Source of the DNA: Epiperipatus broadwayi
Lineage: Eukaryota > Onychophora > Udeonychophora > Euonychophora > Peripatidae
Direction of reading: 5' to 3'
Length of the DNA: 64,000 bases
Assembly (NCBI GenBank): GCA_028023455.1
Contig: JAQFVV010006504.1
Span: forward strand, 434,001-498,000
Of the stretch, positions 51,401 to 64,000 are shown piece by piece (positions within the stretch are counted from its first letter, which is position 1; the number at the start of each line of letters is the position of its first letter). The notes under the pieces were generated by a model. That model made no database searches. It had not been told where the DNA came from and worked only from the letters and a program-made list of their open reading frames with translations. Position numbers and translations under genes: made by a program.

Positions 51401-51769
51401 AGGACTTCTGTTTTAATAAATAATGATAACAATTTATTTATACCAAGTAACAATAAGTGCTAAATGAAATTAATGAAATACTAAAGAAATAAAACTCAAT
51501 GTATAATATTAGTATAAATGTTCACACTATGGTGTTGCTGAACAACAGACTTATTTTCAAAACTAGAAGAAAATATATACTTATGTTAATTATATCAAAG
51601 TAATATAAAATTTAATAAGAATCTTTAACTTATTATGATTTACTACTAAGGTGATATTAAAATCTAAATAAGTTATTCAGATGATATTTCATTACATGAT
51701 CACCATCTCTTATACTAACACATAATTGTTATTAAACAAGGCAAAACTATCCATACAGTAGTGCCACCC
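48500..51769. other. Gene-free stretch with small repeats
   Basis: Holds an inverted repeat at 49093-49257 and a diverged duplication of about 130 bp (49400-49530 and 49940-50040, sharing TTGCATTGTCAT, GAAAATC, GTTACAAGATTT). The pyrimidine-rich run TTTCTTTCTCTCTTTCTCTC is at about 49748-49770. No gene recognised. Confidence 0.45.
49093..49257. repeat. Inverted repeat with perfect 22-bp arms
   Basis: Arms at 49093-49114 and 49236-49257 (CAATTTTAGTTGTTATATGT and its complement, two bases longer) flank 121 bp. It may mark the ends of a small element, but no target duplication is clear. Confidence 0.7.
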
Positions 51770-51890
51770 TGTGCCAATCAGATTAATCAACAGATGCCAG
51801 AAGGCTTGTGCATAAAATCCCTATCTAGTGCCTACTCATTCAATATCCCCAAACTAGTTTCTGGCTTGGGGCCTCTGTTGCCTTGTTTAA
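51770..51890 (-). repeat. Degenerate hammerhead-like repeat copy
   Basis: On minus it contains GGCCCCAAGCC as a stem-loop followed by AGAAACTAGTTTGGGG, the same block seen at 40.58 kb. The CTGANGA box has decayed to CAACAGA. CTATCTAGTGCC and ATCCCCAAACTAGTTT place it in the same family. Confidence 0.45.
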
Positions 51891-51960
51891 TGATATTTCA
51901 TTAACAGATATTTATAATTTTGATTAAATGTTATTATTTTCCTCTAAATATGTATATGCA

Positions 51961-52032
51961 TAATCATTTATACTTTAGCTATATATATATATATTCTAAT
52001 CATTTATACTTTAGCTATATATATATATATTC
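51961..52032 (+). repeat. Two 36-bp direct repeats containing (TA)n
   Basis: TAATCATTTATACTTTAGCT followed by a TA run and TTC occurs twice without a gap. Confidence 0.9.
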
Positions 52033-53899
52033 TAACTGTGCCTTTGTGCATCTTCACTTCAGAATAGTATATGATATAAATAAAACAGGTTCTAGCTCAG
52101 TTAATAATTAATAAATAAAATATTCAGCATTAAAATTAAATATTTCACTAGCTCAAACTTAAAATACGAATAAGATTCAGTTTATAAAAATAAATTAATT
52201 AAATATTTAATGTTTTCATGAGACTTGAAGTGAAAATCCAGGTGACAAGATAGATTACATTGAGCCAATATCCTACAGGATATTACCTCAATTACATAAG
52301 AACACTATCCCCCCTTATTACTATTTCAAATAACAAACTCATAGTATTCTTACGACTTTAATAACTTCTACTCACTAAGATTAAGCTAATAATTACACCT
52401 TAATCTTCTATTTATAATAATTTAGCTTTATAAAAATATCAGGTTCATAAATTTATTCTAAGTTAATTTAAAATTACAGTAGTAAAATATGAGAAGGGAA
52501 TTTTATGTCATAATCTACTACACTGAAACTAATAATAAATAATAATAATAATAATATTCTTCACTGTATAACTAATTCTGTATATCTTTTCTTTTCATTA
52601 TATTTTTATTACCATAATAAAATAATCAAATAATATAATATAATCTTTTATCTTCATGCAATAATATAACAACTATGTGGTAGCATTTGATAATCTGACA
52701 AACAAAATATATGTGGCAACTGATAGCATATAATTCAATATACTATTATGATAACTGATTTATGACCAATAAAACAATGTAAAATTATGATTATTTAATT
52801 AAAAGAATACCAGTAAAATATTTAAATTCTTAAAATAATTCTCTATTTATCTTTTGTGCAAAATTATATGTTTGTTTCTATTATTATGGATATATCATGA
52901 TTTCATGCAGTGAAGTGGAGAAATAAACAATTCAGACACAAAAATTTTGAAAAACAAATTTTAACAAAGTTTATTAATAACAACAAAATAAAATAAACAA
53001 TTTGTGTACACTATTTACAGAGGATATCCTTATTTTATACTTTACATTTTTATCTACTGGGTTATAAAAAATAATTTATTTTTAGTTATAACTTTATTTA
53101 GACTTAAGACAAAATAAAAATGTTACCATTTGGTTTCTCGTTATGGTTAACTTATTACAAATATATTTATTTATTTTATTAACAAAAATATCTCCTCCTT
53201 AATATTATTAAAACTATATTTTTCTTAAAACACATTGTAGGAAAAACATTCTACAGAAAAAAAATAAATTAACTTTATAATGAGTATGGATTTCTTAAAA
53301 TATTTAAAAAACAAATTTCATCTTGCAATGTCAAAGATGTTACATAAAATATTTATCCAAAATTCATTACTAGATTTTAGTAGATATCACTTATTACACT
53401 TTGTTTACTAAACACAACATATTTCCATTTAGCCTTACTTTAGTATGATATAAATATAATCATCAATATATTCCTGTTATTCAATAAATAAAATTATATT
53501 ATGCCTATTCTTTATAACATTTACTTTGTACTATTGTATTTTTAAAAAAAAACAATACTTATTTTTTTAAAAGACATAATAAGCATTCAAAAGTTATTAA
53601 CATTCTAAAGAAAATATCTTTGTTTTAGATACTCCATTCTAAAAATTTATATTTCATTCCAGAAATAAATTCAAAATATATTCTATGATTTTTTCCTTTC
53701 CTTTAGGATTCACTGGACCTTCAATTTCAAGTTATAAAATTCTATTCCTCCTAAGCAAATAAACCAATCTTATACAAAATGATAGCATAACCTAAGCTCT
53801 AAATTATTTACCATTTCTTTTCAAAATATCTTACTAAACGATGCAGTTACATGAAATAAAGATAGCAAAATAGATGCATAGGATTTAAGGAAGAAAGCT
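52033..53899. other. Gene-free stretch
   Basis: No exon or RNA gene recognised on either strand. Confidence 0.4.
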
Positions 53900-56100
53900 A
53901 GAGTATCACTCATAACATATCTCAAAATCATGGCACAGTGCATTAACTAGATATAGAGGTATGACATTTACCTGTCTAATATCCTCTAGTACATAAACGA
54001 TGTTAAAGCTATTCCTTCGGCTTTATTAGAACATCAAATATTTAAAGAAATATAAACACTGTCCAAATAAAATGTGTACCAGTCATAGGGTTTTGTTAAC
54101 TATGCTGATATCTACACAAAGATTATAAGTATTATTTTTATTTTATAACATCCTATTATTAAAAAACATCATCTTGGTTTCCTGTCTACCCAAGTACTTC
54201 CAAGCCACTATCTCACTATTATTTCTCGAGATTTTCCACTTCTTACATCAATAAATAACTATCTGCATTTACAAAAAACAATAAATAAAATTCACTGATA
54301 GTTAAAAAACAATCTCGCTGCTCCACAAGAAAAGTTTACTTATTTCATTATTCTGTATGTTTAATCATATACAATCTAGTCAGATAATATTTGAATATCC
54401 AATAACATGAAAAGTTTTAAAAGAATCACACAAATATTTGTTACTATGTTGGATTATATCACTAATATAAAAATTATTGTATGCATATTTTCAAATCAAT
54501 CCTATCTCATAATGTTTTAAAATGTTGTATGAAAATGTGTTTACATTTATAACTAAAACATTTATACTCCATTCTCACTATTCATAGATAATCTAAAAGA
54601 AAACAAAGAATATACATTATAAATTATTAATATTCATTATCATTACCAAATAACCTTTATCTGGTCATCATGTTTAGTAGGCTTCCTTCATCCACTAGAT
54701 ACCAAGCATTGCATACATAAAGAAAATATACATCCATACACTTTATCTAAAAAATATTCCTATCTAAATTATTAGATTATGAAATTATATGTTATTAACA
54801 AATTAATGTTTTATGTTTTCCTAATCTTATAAAAATATAGAAAATTTACATTTAAGCTAAGTTAATAAAATCAAAATCAAAACTATAATTACTTATTTCT
54901 TCCATTAACTTTTACTTGACAAATAGTTCATGATAAAGTTCGAAAAATGTTTATTACCTTCTCTAGAGTTAAAGTTTAAAATTCAACAAAATAGTTATTA
55001 ATCCATTTTAGAAAAGTTTATAAGAAAATAATCCCGGGTCTTTACTGTTCAGAATGATAAGTATTAAAGTGTAATATTAAAGAATTATTCCCACGAAGTT
55101 TATTCAATATTCTTTGCCAATATTCTCTGCAGCATATCTGATGCATCCTCCATCTAATTTAACTTTAGTTATCCAATAAACCTTTAAGTACTATTTGTAT
55201 TTTCATGGATCCATCTTTTTATTTAACTATATGTTCACTTTTTATATAGGTTTCCATTCTTAATAAAGTGCTTTAAAACAAATACTTCTAAAGATGCATT
55301 TTTAATATTTCTGAGACTAGAAGTTTTACATATCACAACACTTTTAATAAAATCTTCTCTGTAATTTCTTCCTTTAATTCTTTCAAGATATATATATATA
55401 TATTTAGAAAAATGTTTCCTTCAAAAAGGACTAAACATTTTATTTCTTTCATTACGATATTCTATAATAATTCATAAGATATAAGTATCCTATTCTTTTT
55501 TTAAAACTCCTGGATAAGCTTATAAATAATGTGTCACAAATTTTTTTAGATGGCAAATAGCTTTCCATTGCATCAATATAATGTCTGGGTTTTTATGTAC
55601 TAAAACAGTTCTCCGGTTAAGCATTAATGAAGCTGTATCAACAAATATTCCAAACATTTTTACATTATTAGAATTTATATACATTTTATTTCATAGTATA
55701 TCCATCCTTCATTGCCAAGTTCTAGGTTAAACTTAGAATAAAATAATCCTGGTAAGTAAACTGTTAAAGCCTAGCAAATCATTTTCACAAAGTTTCTAAA
55801 ATATATTATATTTTAAACTCTTTTTTGCAAAATACTTCTTAAAAAATATCAATTAGTTTTTGCAAATAAAATGATAAGAAAGTACTAAAAATTGACTAAA
55901 ATAAAAATTTAAAAGGACTATCTCTTTGATAGCTACTAATATACCTTTCTCTGGTTTCAATCCATTATTAATCTCCTCTGATAAATCAGTTACAATGATA
56001 TTTATACCTTGCAAGAATACCTTATCCTATTGGTTAATTCTTACTTTTAGCTTGAGAACAAATTTACATATTTTGCAAACTTGCAGAATTAAATTTTTAA
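53900..56100 (-). pseudogene. Unidentified decayed coding traces on the minus strand
   Basis: C greatly exceeds G on the + strand, so the minus strand is purine-rich, unlike the flanks. Minus-strand translation gives successive protein-like runs broken by stops and frame changes: VTDLSEEINNGLKPEKGI (near 55985-55930), LFYSKFNLELGNEGWIYYEI (near 55740-55690), FVDTASLMLNRRTVLVHKNP (near 55645-55585), SLEVFVLKHFIKNG, and NSEIVAWKYLGRQETKMM (near 54220-54160). I do not recognise the family. A decayed transposon is likelier than a host gene because no splice sites bound the runs. Confidence 0.3.
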
Positions 56101-56982
56101 AATAAAAATTTATGATGTAATAAACCCAAAATATTATTTAAAATATTACTTTTAAATCAATTATTACTTTATCAAAATCATTTGAACATTTAAAATAACT
56201 TTTAAAATAATTTTAATAACCTATTCCATTTTTAATATTCAATTTATCTATTTTTATTTAAACAAAAATATTAACTTTTTTATTACTCGTCCTTATTGCA
56301 TTGTTTAAACATGTTATAACAACAGTTAACTTAATATTTGCTTTTATGACAGGCAACAATTCTATTCAATTCTATAATGCATTTTTTTTACAAAATATTT
56401 CAACTTTGTTAATTTAAAGTCAAACAAGCATGTGTGTGTAATCATGTATTAAAAGTCACATGATCAATATAAAATTTAGACAGACGATTTTCAATCTATT
56501 TCTCTGTCTAGATTAATAAAATTGAAACATTTATTATATTAAATAATATAATTATAAAAATTTTGGAAGAACAATTTAGAAAATATAGAACCAAATACAA
56601 TTTTCACTATCATAAAGTTTCCTTTTAAAAATATACGATATTAATTTTGATTATTAAAGATAATTTATAAATTTAAATATAACATTTATTAACTATAAGT
56701 TTTAAACTATTAAAATTTAACATTTAAATATACCTTTAAATATTTATAGCTGTGTTATTTAATATGGCCAGCTTTTGCAACCATATGCAACAATATTTTT
56801 AGCTTTATATAACTATTTTTAAATGATTCGCTATAATTTTATATACTACCTATTTTCTTTAGCTTCAAACTATACCTTAAAGATATAATTATCAAAATAT
56901 AATCAACATATTAAAATAACATATTCTAAAATTTAAAATTTTTAGTAATTTACTGTAATTTTTTTATATATAAAAAAAAAAA

Positions 56983-56986
<4 letters not shown>

Positions 56987-57067
<81 letters not shown>
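56987..57067. repeat. (TA)n microsatellite, 81 bp
   Basis: An uninterrupted TA run preceded by an A-run. Tyr/Ile repeat frames over it are artefacts. Confidence 0.95.
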
Positions 57068-57071
<4 letters not shown>

Positions 57072-58040
57072 AATCTTTCAAACCCATATAATAAAATTTT
57101 ATAGGTGGAATTGAATATCTATGTAACAACAATGGTCCAAAATTAATATTTAAACTCATTCCAATTAGATTACCAATATAATTTTATCAGTAAAGTACTC
57201 ATATATATTAAATGTTAATTAATTTAGGTAGTTATCACATAATATAATATTCTGTAGCTTAAGTCCCATTAGCAATATGCATATAAAACAACGAATACCA
57301 CTAGATGTTTTTTCATTGTCATAATTTCCTTTCAAAATAATTGTTATTCCATCTATTGTGATCTAATATAATTCTTGAGTTCTATAATATACATGAAATC
57401 ATGACTTGAATTTAATAAAGTTTTTGTCAAGATACACTAAATTAAATTACCCCAATAGATAGCATGAGGATTTAGTAACAAGAATCTAGAAAATCAAGAG
57501 TTTAATATTCGTTAATGAATATATTTCTAATTTTAAAATCTTGATATCATACGTTAATATCTTTAGCAATATTAGTGATTTTATTTATAGATATATGTAT
57601 TGTTTCCAGGCACACATATATATATATATATAGTATTTGAATTTAAATAAGTATTTTTTTAAATCTTTGATGTAAATAAAGAATAAATTTCCTCCAATGC
57701 AGTGGTAGCTATACTTCATCTGGTATTAAGCCTAGATCTGTATTTTTGTTTGTTTTGATGAGAAGATTTCAAGTTTTACTTTCTAGCAAGTCATATTGTT
57801 TAGTTTCTTAATTCAAATCTTCATGAATACATACATTGCTGTTAGTAATGAAAGAAATGTTTTTTAAAGTGAAATTTCTTTTGAAATAAGCATAATATAT
57901 GCATGGAACAAACACACTTCAAAAGAAAAAGAATAAAAGTGCTGGGTTTTTGCTTGATGACATGGGCTTCCAGATAATTTATTTGAATGATATATTATCT
58001 ATCGTTTTTATTTAAAACGCTCAAGCTGATTCATCAAATG
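57068..58040. other. Gene-free stretch
   Basis: Nothing recognised apart from a short (TA)n at about 57613-57632. Confidence 0.45.
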
Positions 58041-58151
<111 letters not shown>

Positions 58152-58875
58152 AGCAAATATATTTTAAAATATTACACACACATACAAATAGATTCATACA
58201 TATCAGAATGTAACCTATTAATTTGTTAAAGTCCCCTACTGAAATATATATATATATTAAAGATATATATATATATTGCTTACAAATATATGCCTCATAC
58301 CAATTTGTATCTAAATAATTTTAAACTCTTATGAGGAAATTCATAAGGGATTATAAAAATTTACTAAAGGCATGTGGAAGGAAGAGTCACAAATGGTCAT
58401 CTGAGATTAGATAAATAATAAATATTGTTCAAATGTATAATAGATTCTAGAAAATTATGATAAAAAATTTTAAAAATTCAGTTAATTAAAATTCCTGAAC
58501 ATAGTATTTTAATAAAATTTGTAAAGACAGTTTAATTATAGAGCATAGGTACTTTTATAATTGCTACTGAATGAAACCTTATCTAAATAATGAAAAAAAT
58601 AAGGTAATCACTTTGAATTATATATTTACAAGAATATTTACAATGTTTGGCCTTGTGGTAAAAATGTGTTAATTGATTCTTGATTATTGCAGGAAAAATG
58701 CATGCAAGCACAAAGTATTCAGATTTTGGAAAATTTTCCTAATTAATAAACTACAAGATTAAATAGTAATTAAGCTAATAAAAATTATTATTAGCAAAAA
58801 TATTTTTAATTAAACTAATGCAGATAATTTTTTGTTTAAAAATGCTGTGAATACCTAGGGAAATGTAAAAACGCA

Positions 58876-59259
58876 AGGTGTTTTGAACAGAAAATTCTGC
58901 AACTAGGTTTTTTTGATCAGAGAATTCTGCAATAGATCTTTTATATAAAAAAAAAATTCTGCAAGCTCAACTTTGTCTTTGATGAAAAATTCATCAAGCT
59001 GGTCTTTTGATTAGAAAATTGAAACAGATCATCTTTTCATGAAAAATTGTTCAATATTATCAATAAGATCTCCCTCCAAAGATAATTTAAGACATTCATT
59101 AATTATTTGGCTGCTAAAATCATGTATAATACTAACCTTTGAGTAGAAGCTTGTGTCTGCTTCTCTTTCCCTATCCCAGGGAAATGTGAATTTGGAATCC
59201 TGATGAAATTGGTGATCTTCTGTTCTTCTAAAGTTTGTTGATCTCTGTATCTGTACCAA
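58876..59259 (-). pseudogene. Unrecognised minus-strand frame followed by ~11-residue repeats
   Basis: The ORF at 59259-59029 encodes 76 residues (FTFPWDREREAD near 24-35; ending DNIEQFFMKR). Beyond its stop, the same strand shows a series of similar short peptides: LDEFFIKDKVE, LAEFFFYIKDL, LQNSLIKKT, LQNFLFKT. They come from degenerate ~30-36 bp repeats around AATTCTGCAA at 58885-59050. Stops separate some units. It may be a decayed repeat protein or a minisatellite read in a lucky frame. No known domain. Confidence 0.3.
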
Positions 59260-62200
59260 TGTTCATGCCATCATAAATTAATTTATCCTGCTGATATGCC
59301 ATGCTTGTATTCAAGAAATAAAATACCTAGTCACTTGTCACCTTCAGTCTCAGTCATATGATACTCTGAAAAACCATCCTGACTCCAGAATTAAATGTCA
59401 TGCAGAATCAAATAAGTGTGAATTGCATCATGAAAGCTACACATCATCATACCTATATGTTGTTCTTCATATACTGCCATATTTTAAAAAAAATATTTTG
59501 CAAAGGTAATCACAAAACTCAAAACATGAGACTCTTCACTTTCATATACTGATAAAACAATTTATATGCGTTTTATGTTTCCCTTTACAAATACTATTTA
59601 TTTATTTATTTGTGTTATTTAATATTATGTTTTACTTTAATATTGTGCATATACATTAAACTAACCTGTATTTACTATGAATGATTGAATATATTGCTAT
59701 ATACATTCACTCTTAAGTTATATATAAATGCATATGTGCTAGATAAGATGATGGAGGACTATTTTGTAAAAACATTTTTGTCTCTTGAATTCTAAGAATC
59801 AACTTTTCCCCTTAAAAGAAAGATAATTAATCAAAAGTGCAGAGTCATTTTCAATTCCTTTCTCTCACCTGTTTCAATCATTTGTTTTTTCTAAAAACAT
59901 ATATAATAATCAGTCATGTGTTTCAATTGAAACTTTACTCTTGCAATTATCACGATTATAAAAATGGGTATTTTAAAAAAACAAACATAAAAATAAGTTG
60001 AATTAGTTTTAAAAACAATGTTAAAGATAGGGTTAATTTATAGTATTTTTTTGAAGGGACAAATATATATGACCTTTCATTTATGTTAGCCTCATAAATG
60101 TTTTATTAGAATTATATCTCAATTTTAAACCTTTCACGTTATTGTATATTACATTTCTTAATGTATGTATGATTTCTAGGATGGACCTTCAACTAAACAG
60201 GGATTATTAATCTTTATTGTTTTTTTAAATATTTATCTTAAATGAACTAATTTGTCCTTAATTTAACCATGTAAAATAATATATGACTACTTCTTCAAAC
60301 TTATAATTTGGTTAATCACAGTTGTTTTTTTCTCTTTTAATCTTCAGGTTTTAATAAAAGATTCACTTATTGTTCATCTTTCCTATATTTAAATTGCATT
60401 GGTGGGTTATTCATCTATTTTGATTAATTCATATATTAATTCTGCAAGCAGACATTCATTCCTGCTTCATGTAAAGATTTACTGGGTGTTCTCTTTAGAT
60501 GTAGTCATGCTAAGGTGGATGTATTTCTCATATTTTTATACTCAGATGATTTTCAATATTATCTATGATATTATTATCAATGCTGATGAATAATCTGCTT
60601 GATACTCATCAGTTTATTACTGGTTGTATATATAGATGTTGATTCTTTCTTTTTATGATGCTCTGATCTGATAAAACTTCTAAGTATGGCCTTGCCAAGG
60701 CAGGTTTATCCCAATTATGTTTTATCATTGGATATACTCTCCTGTTTTTGATAACTTGACACCACATTCCATATCTTTTAATGTATTTTAAAGCCTGATC
60801 TTTTAAGTATGTAGTCAGTCATAATTCTATATCCATTGTGGTCACCTATTAATTATTATGTTTTTAATATAATTAAATAAATACTTTTAGCTTCCCCTTG
60901 CTTGATTATCCATTAACTAATAGTCAAATCATTATAGAATGTCCATCCTGGAGATTATTAGGACATGTAAAGTCTATAGTTTCTTCATTGTTTGTAAGTT
61001 AATGATAATAAAGTTGATTAGTTGTTGATTAATTTTTATTTTAACATGTAAAAAATTCTAAACATATGAACTTGTATTTTGCTTTTGATTTTTTATTATT
61101 AGTGTTAATATATACATGTTTACCACAATTAGTGTTTTTTTTAGTTTTAAGCATCGCTTGTATCTCTAACCTTAGCAGGATATAAGAAAATTGGCATATA
61201 TACTAATATCAGATATAGTAGTCATGTAACAATTGTCCTGGGAACATAGGTAATGTTGTTTGACATTGCATTGTTTGTGGCAATGTATATACTGATGTTG
61301 TGCACAGACATGTGAGTTAGTGATCATTGCTTGGTTTGTAAAATTACTTTTTCTAACTATATGCTTCTGATCATTACAATATAAAACAGGCAATGTTATT
61401 TTAGGAATGATGTTTTTTAAAATTGAAATGTTTTAAGTTCTTTGAACAACATTTTTTTTTAATGTTAAATCTTACTGTGTTATTTTTGTATTACAAATAA
61501 ACTAAAATGAACTGTGAACTTATTTTTAAAAGGTATAATAAAATAAAACAAGTCAAAACTGTTACTTTGATTTTTTTAAATGTCATTCATTATTCACTTA
61601 TCAGAACATAAATTTAAAAATGTATATATTTATGTATTGCTGTTTTTGTTAAAGCAGACATATATCCATCTTTCATTTGCAATTTTAAATCATTTTAATT
61701 TTCAGAAAATTAATGTTATATTATTTTAAAAGATAATGGAAATAAATCACAAATTGTTTTATATTCTAAAATGTTGACAATAATTCTTTTTAAAAATAGA
61801 CAAAACATTATTTTGACTTTTATCAAAGATAATACAAATATAAAATGAAATTAAAGAAGAAGTAGAAATTGGCAACTCTTTATTTAATGATTTCTCTATG
61901 ATAATAACCTAAAATCTAAAAAAAAAAATTAGTAATAGATATGTAGATTACATGAGATGGAGGTATACCAATATTGTACACTATATAATATGTACAATGA
62001 ATGAATGCATAAAATAGTTTAATGATAGATAACACTTCTTAAATATATAATTAAAATAAAAATTTTATATAATTTATCTTTATACTAAAAGAAATATTGC
62101 TCTAATATTTATATTTAGAAAATTGTGAAATAGGAATATGATGAAAGATCCTGCACTCTTGTATAACATTCCAATCAAAATCGATTATTATAATGGGCAC

Positions 62201-63199
62201 CCAAAAATAATTAAAAATAATATTATGTCCCTGTTTAAGCTCCAAAACATTTAGCTACTCATATATGAACATTATTTTAATATATACAAAGAAAGAAAAA
62301 AGAGAAGAATGTTATAACATTTTAATTAAAGCATTCTTTTGAAATTCCCATGATGTGGAATCTAAATTTATGATGAATAAATTCTGAATTTTTTTTCAAC
62401 TTCTAATTAGATTTAGAATTTTCACTTTATGAGTTCATTCCGTATCAAATTCAAATTATCATTCACATCCATTGATTAATAAATAGATATGTAGCTAACT
62501 AATCTTATTTATAACAAAAAAGCCAAATCTCTTATTACTTAATAGTTACTTATTGAATTATGCCTTTTTTACCATTTCTTTATGAGAAAATTGTTGGAAA
62601 AATCTTTGAATTGTTGTTTAAAAGCCTGTTTTATTTTTATACATATTTATATAAAGAGGGAAATGGTCAATTTATAAACAGATGAATAGATGACAAAGAA
62701 AACAATATAATAAATAGATAAATCTAAGAAAAAATTGAAAAAACACAATAACCTGATATAATAATAAATTTTGGAATATACTTGAAGAATGGGTTAAGGT
62801 TGTGCAATTAGATCTTAATGTCATGAATATTTCTAAATGAAATATGTAATATTATAATTATATTATTCTAGATATGTTGATATTTTAATTATTGATAATA
62901 AAAGAGTTATAAATAATATTTATAGTTATTTTAATAATAATAATAATATATAATATTAAGTTAACAAAGTAGAATTTGAAGATTAAATTATATATTTGGA
63001 TATAAAAATTTGCATGATAATGATAACAAAATTATATTAAAACATTTCATTAAAGAAGATAAATTTTAAAAAAATATTCATATAAATTCACAAGCATGGA
63101 TACAAAAGATGATAATTATTAAAAAAAATTAATTATAGAAATGATAATGTAATACAGACAAAAATATAACTGATTTACAAAAGAATTATATATATATAT
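59260..63199. other. Gene-free stretch
   Basis: No gene or mobile-element end recognised. A Cys/His-containing minus frame at 61172-61393 lacks any regular finger spacing. Confidence 0.45.
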
Positions 63200-64000
63200 T
63201 ATAACGATCCAAACGAAGTGGGAGATCGCATCGCACCGCACTACCAAGGGCGCCATCTAGGCATTTGAGCCTAGAAAAATTTATAAAGTAGGCAGATACG
63301 CGCTGTTAGGATTCCACTTTATTTACATATTTAGATCGTTAGCCCATTGTCACTAGCTCAGCGGAGACGCAGAGATAAAAATCTATAAATCTTATATCTT
63401 AAATATAAAAGAATAAAATAATAAAAGCCACTGCCAGAAATTAACACAGAAAAATATTTATTTACGCACATATAAAATCATTCTAAATTCGAGGAATAAG
63501 TTTAACATTTAGATTTTTATCTTAATTTTTAATTTTACATTTAAAATAGCTTGCTATAATGTTTAATATTTTATTTAGAGGGTCGAGTATGAATGGACTA
63601 CATAGGTCTGCATTTGAAAAGAAAGTATTCTTCCCTGATTTAACCTTAGGCAACAAATTTCGCAATCAACTGGCGCCAATCCATCTGATACATTCATGTA
63701 TTCAATGTAGCATGATACGACAACACAAAATACTATATTGTCAGGAATGTACATCTGAACAATAAGTAGAAATAGAGAAGAGATTGATTCTCCACCAACA
63801 GGAATGTGACATCTGTTGGCAAGTAGATCAATAAACAAAAAACTCCATAGGAATGGACTGCGGTCTTCTGCCGACTTACAAACCCATCCATAGGCAAACA
63901 GAGGGTGTGTGGCGTATATCTATAATCCTGCCCGTAGCGGACCTCATACTACATCTACTAATTACACAAATATATCCAATCCATTGAACCAATTCAACTA
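63200..64000 (-). mobile_element. Second copy of the LTR-like element, cut by the window end
   Basis: It begins TATAACGATCC at 63200, right after a TA-rich stretch. As its reverse complement it follows the 3' part of the 45.4-47.4 kb element: GGCGCCATCTAG, the GCGCGTATCTGCC block, TTGGCGCCAG and CCAACAGATGTCACATTCC. Its terminus keeps the C that is T in the other copy. The 5' part and far target duplication are outside the window. Small frames shared by both copies (for example FCVVVSCYIEYMNVSDGLAP) are probably non-coding LTR sequence. Confidence 0.88.

Noticed and set aside
60595-60625. CTGATGAG on the minus strand
   Set aside because: No stem followed by GAAA.
61172-61393. Cys/His-rich minus ORF as zinc-finger protein
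   Set aside because: Cys and His spacing is irregular and no finger consensus is present.

Overview
The window is very AT-rich (about a quarter G+C by eye), intron-bearing, gene-poor DNA full of microsatellites and decayed retroelements. It comes from an animal, probably an AT-rich invertebrate: it holds one C-type-lectin-like exon with consensus splice sites, Penelope-like and RTE-type retrotransposon remnants, a long LTR-like element, a pogo/Tigger-like DNA element and hammerhead-ribozyme repeats. I cannot name the species. No prokaryotic features, CRISPR arrays or complete host genes are visible.

Layout. 1-6.4 kb: AT-rich, one hammerhead-like motif. 6.4-7.9 kb: 3' part of a Penelope-like element (PLE) with its GIY-YIG endonuclease, then a near-perfect 198-bp inverted repeat. 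9.8-12.9 kb: old RTE-type LINE copy on +, carrying a hAT-like insertion end. 15.06-16.01 kb: 2.3 tandem units of about 410 bp, two with a type I hammerhead ribozyme on the minus strand. 16.7-16.9 and 22.2-22.5 kb: two dispersed copies of a second hammerhead family. 22.9-23.5 kb: two PLE 3' ends head to head. 23.59-23.80 kb: lectin exon. 24.76-27.47 kb: younger RTE LINE on minus. 28.5-28.7 kb: ORF with three 18-residue repeats. 32.8-33.2 kb: (TAA)n array over 400 bp long. 36.1-37.06 kb: pogo/Tigger-like non-autonomous transposon. 40.5-41.2 kb: inverted-repeat family related to the hammerhead repeats. 44.5-48.5 kb: a second LINE split by a 2,072-bp LTR-like element with a 4-bp target duplication. 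53.9-56.1 kb: unidentified decayed coding traces on minus. 63.2-64.0 kb: second LTR copy, running off the window.

How it fits together. The clearest possible system is a small self-cleaving RNA repeat: tandem ~410-bp units whose minus-strand transcripts should be cut into unit-length RNAs by an embedded hammerhead, as in metazoan retrozymes. Several further hammerhead or hammerhead-like repeats lie beside PLE remnants and (TA)n tracts. PLE reverse transcriptase is a candidate source of mobility for such RNAs, but that link is inference; no intact reverse transcriptase of any kind is present here.
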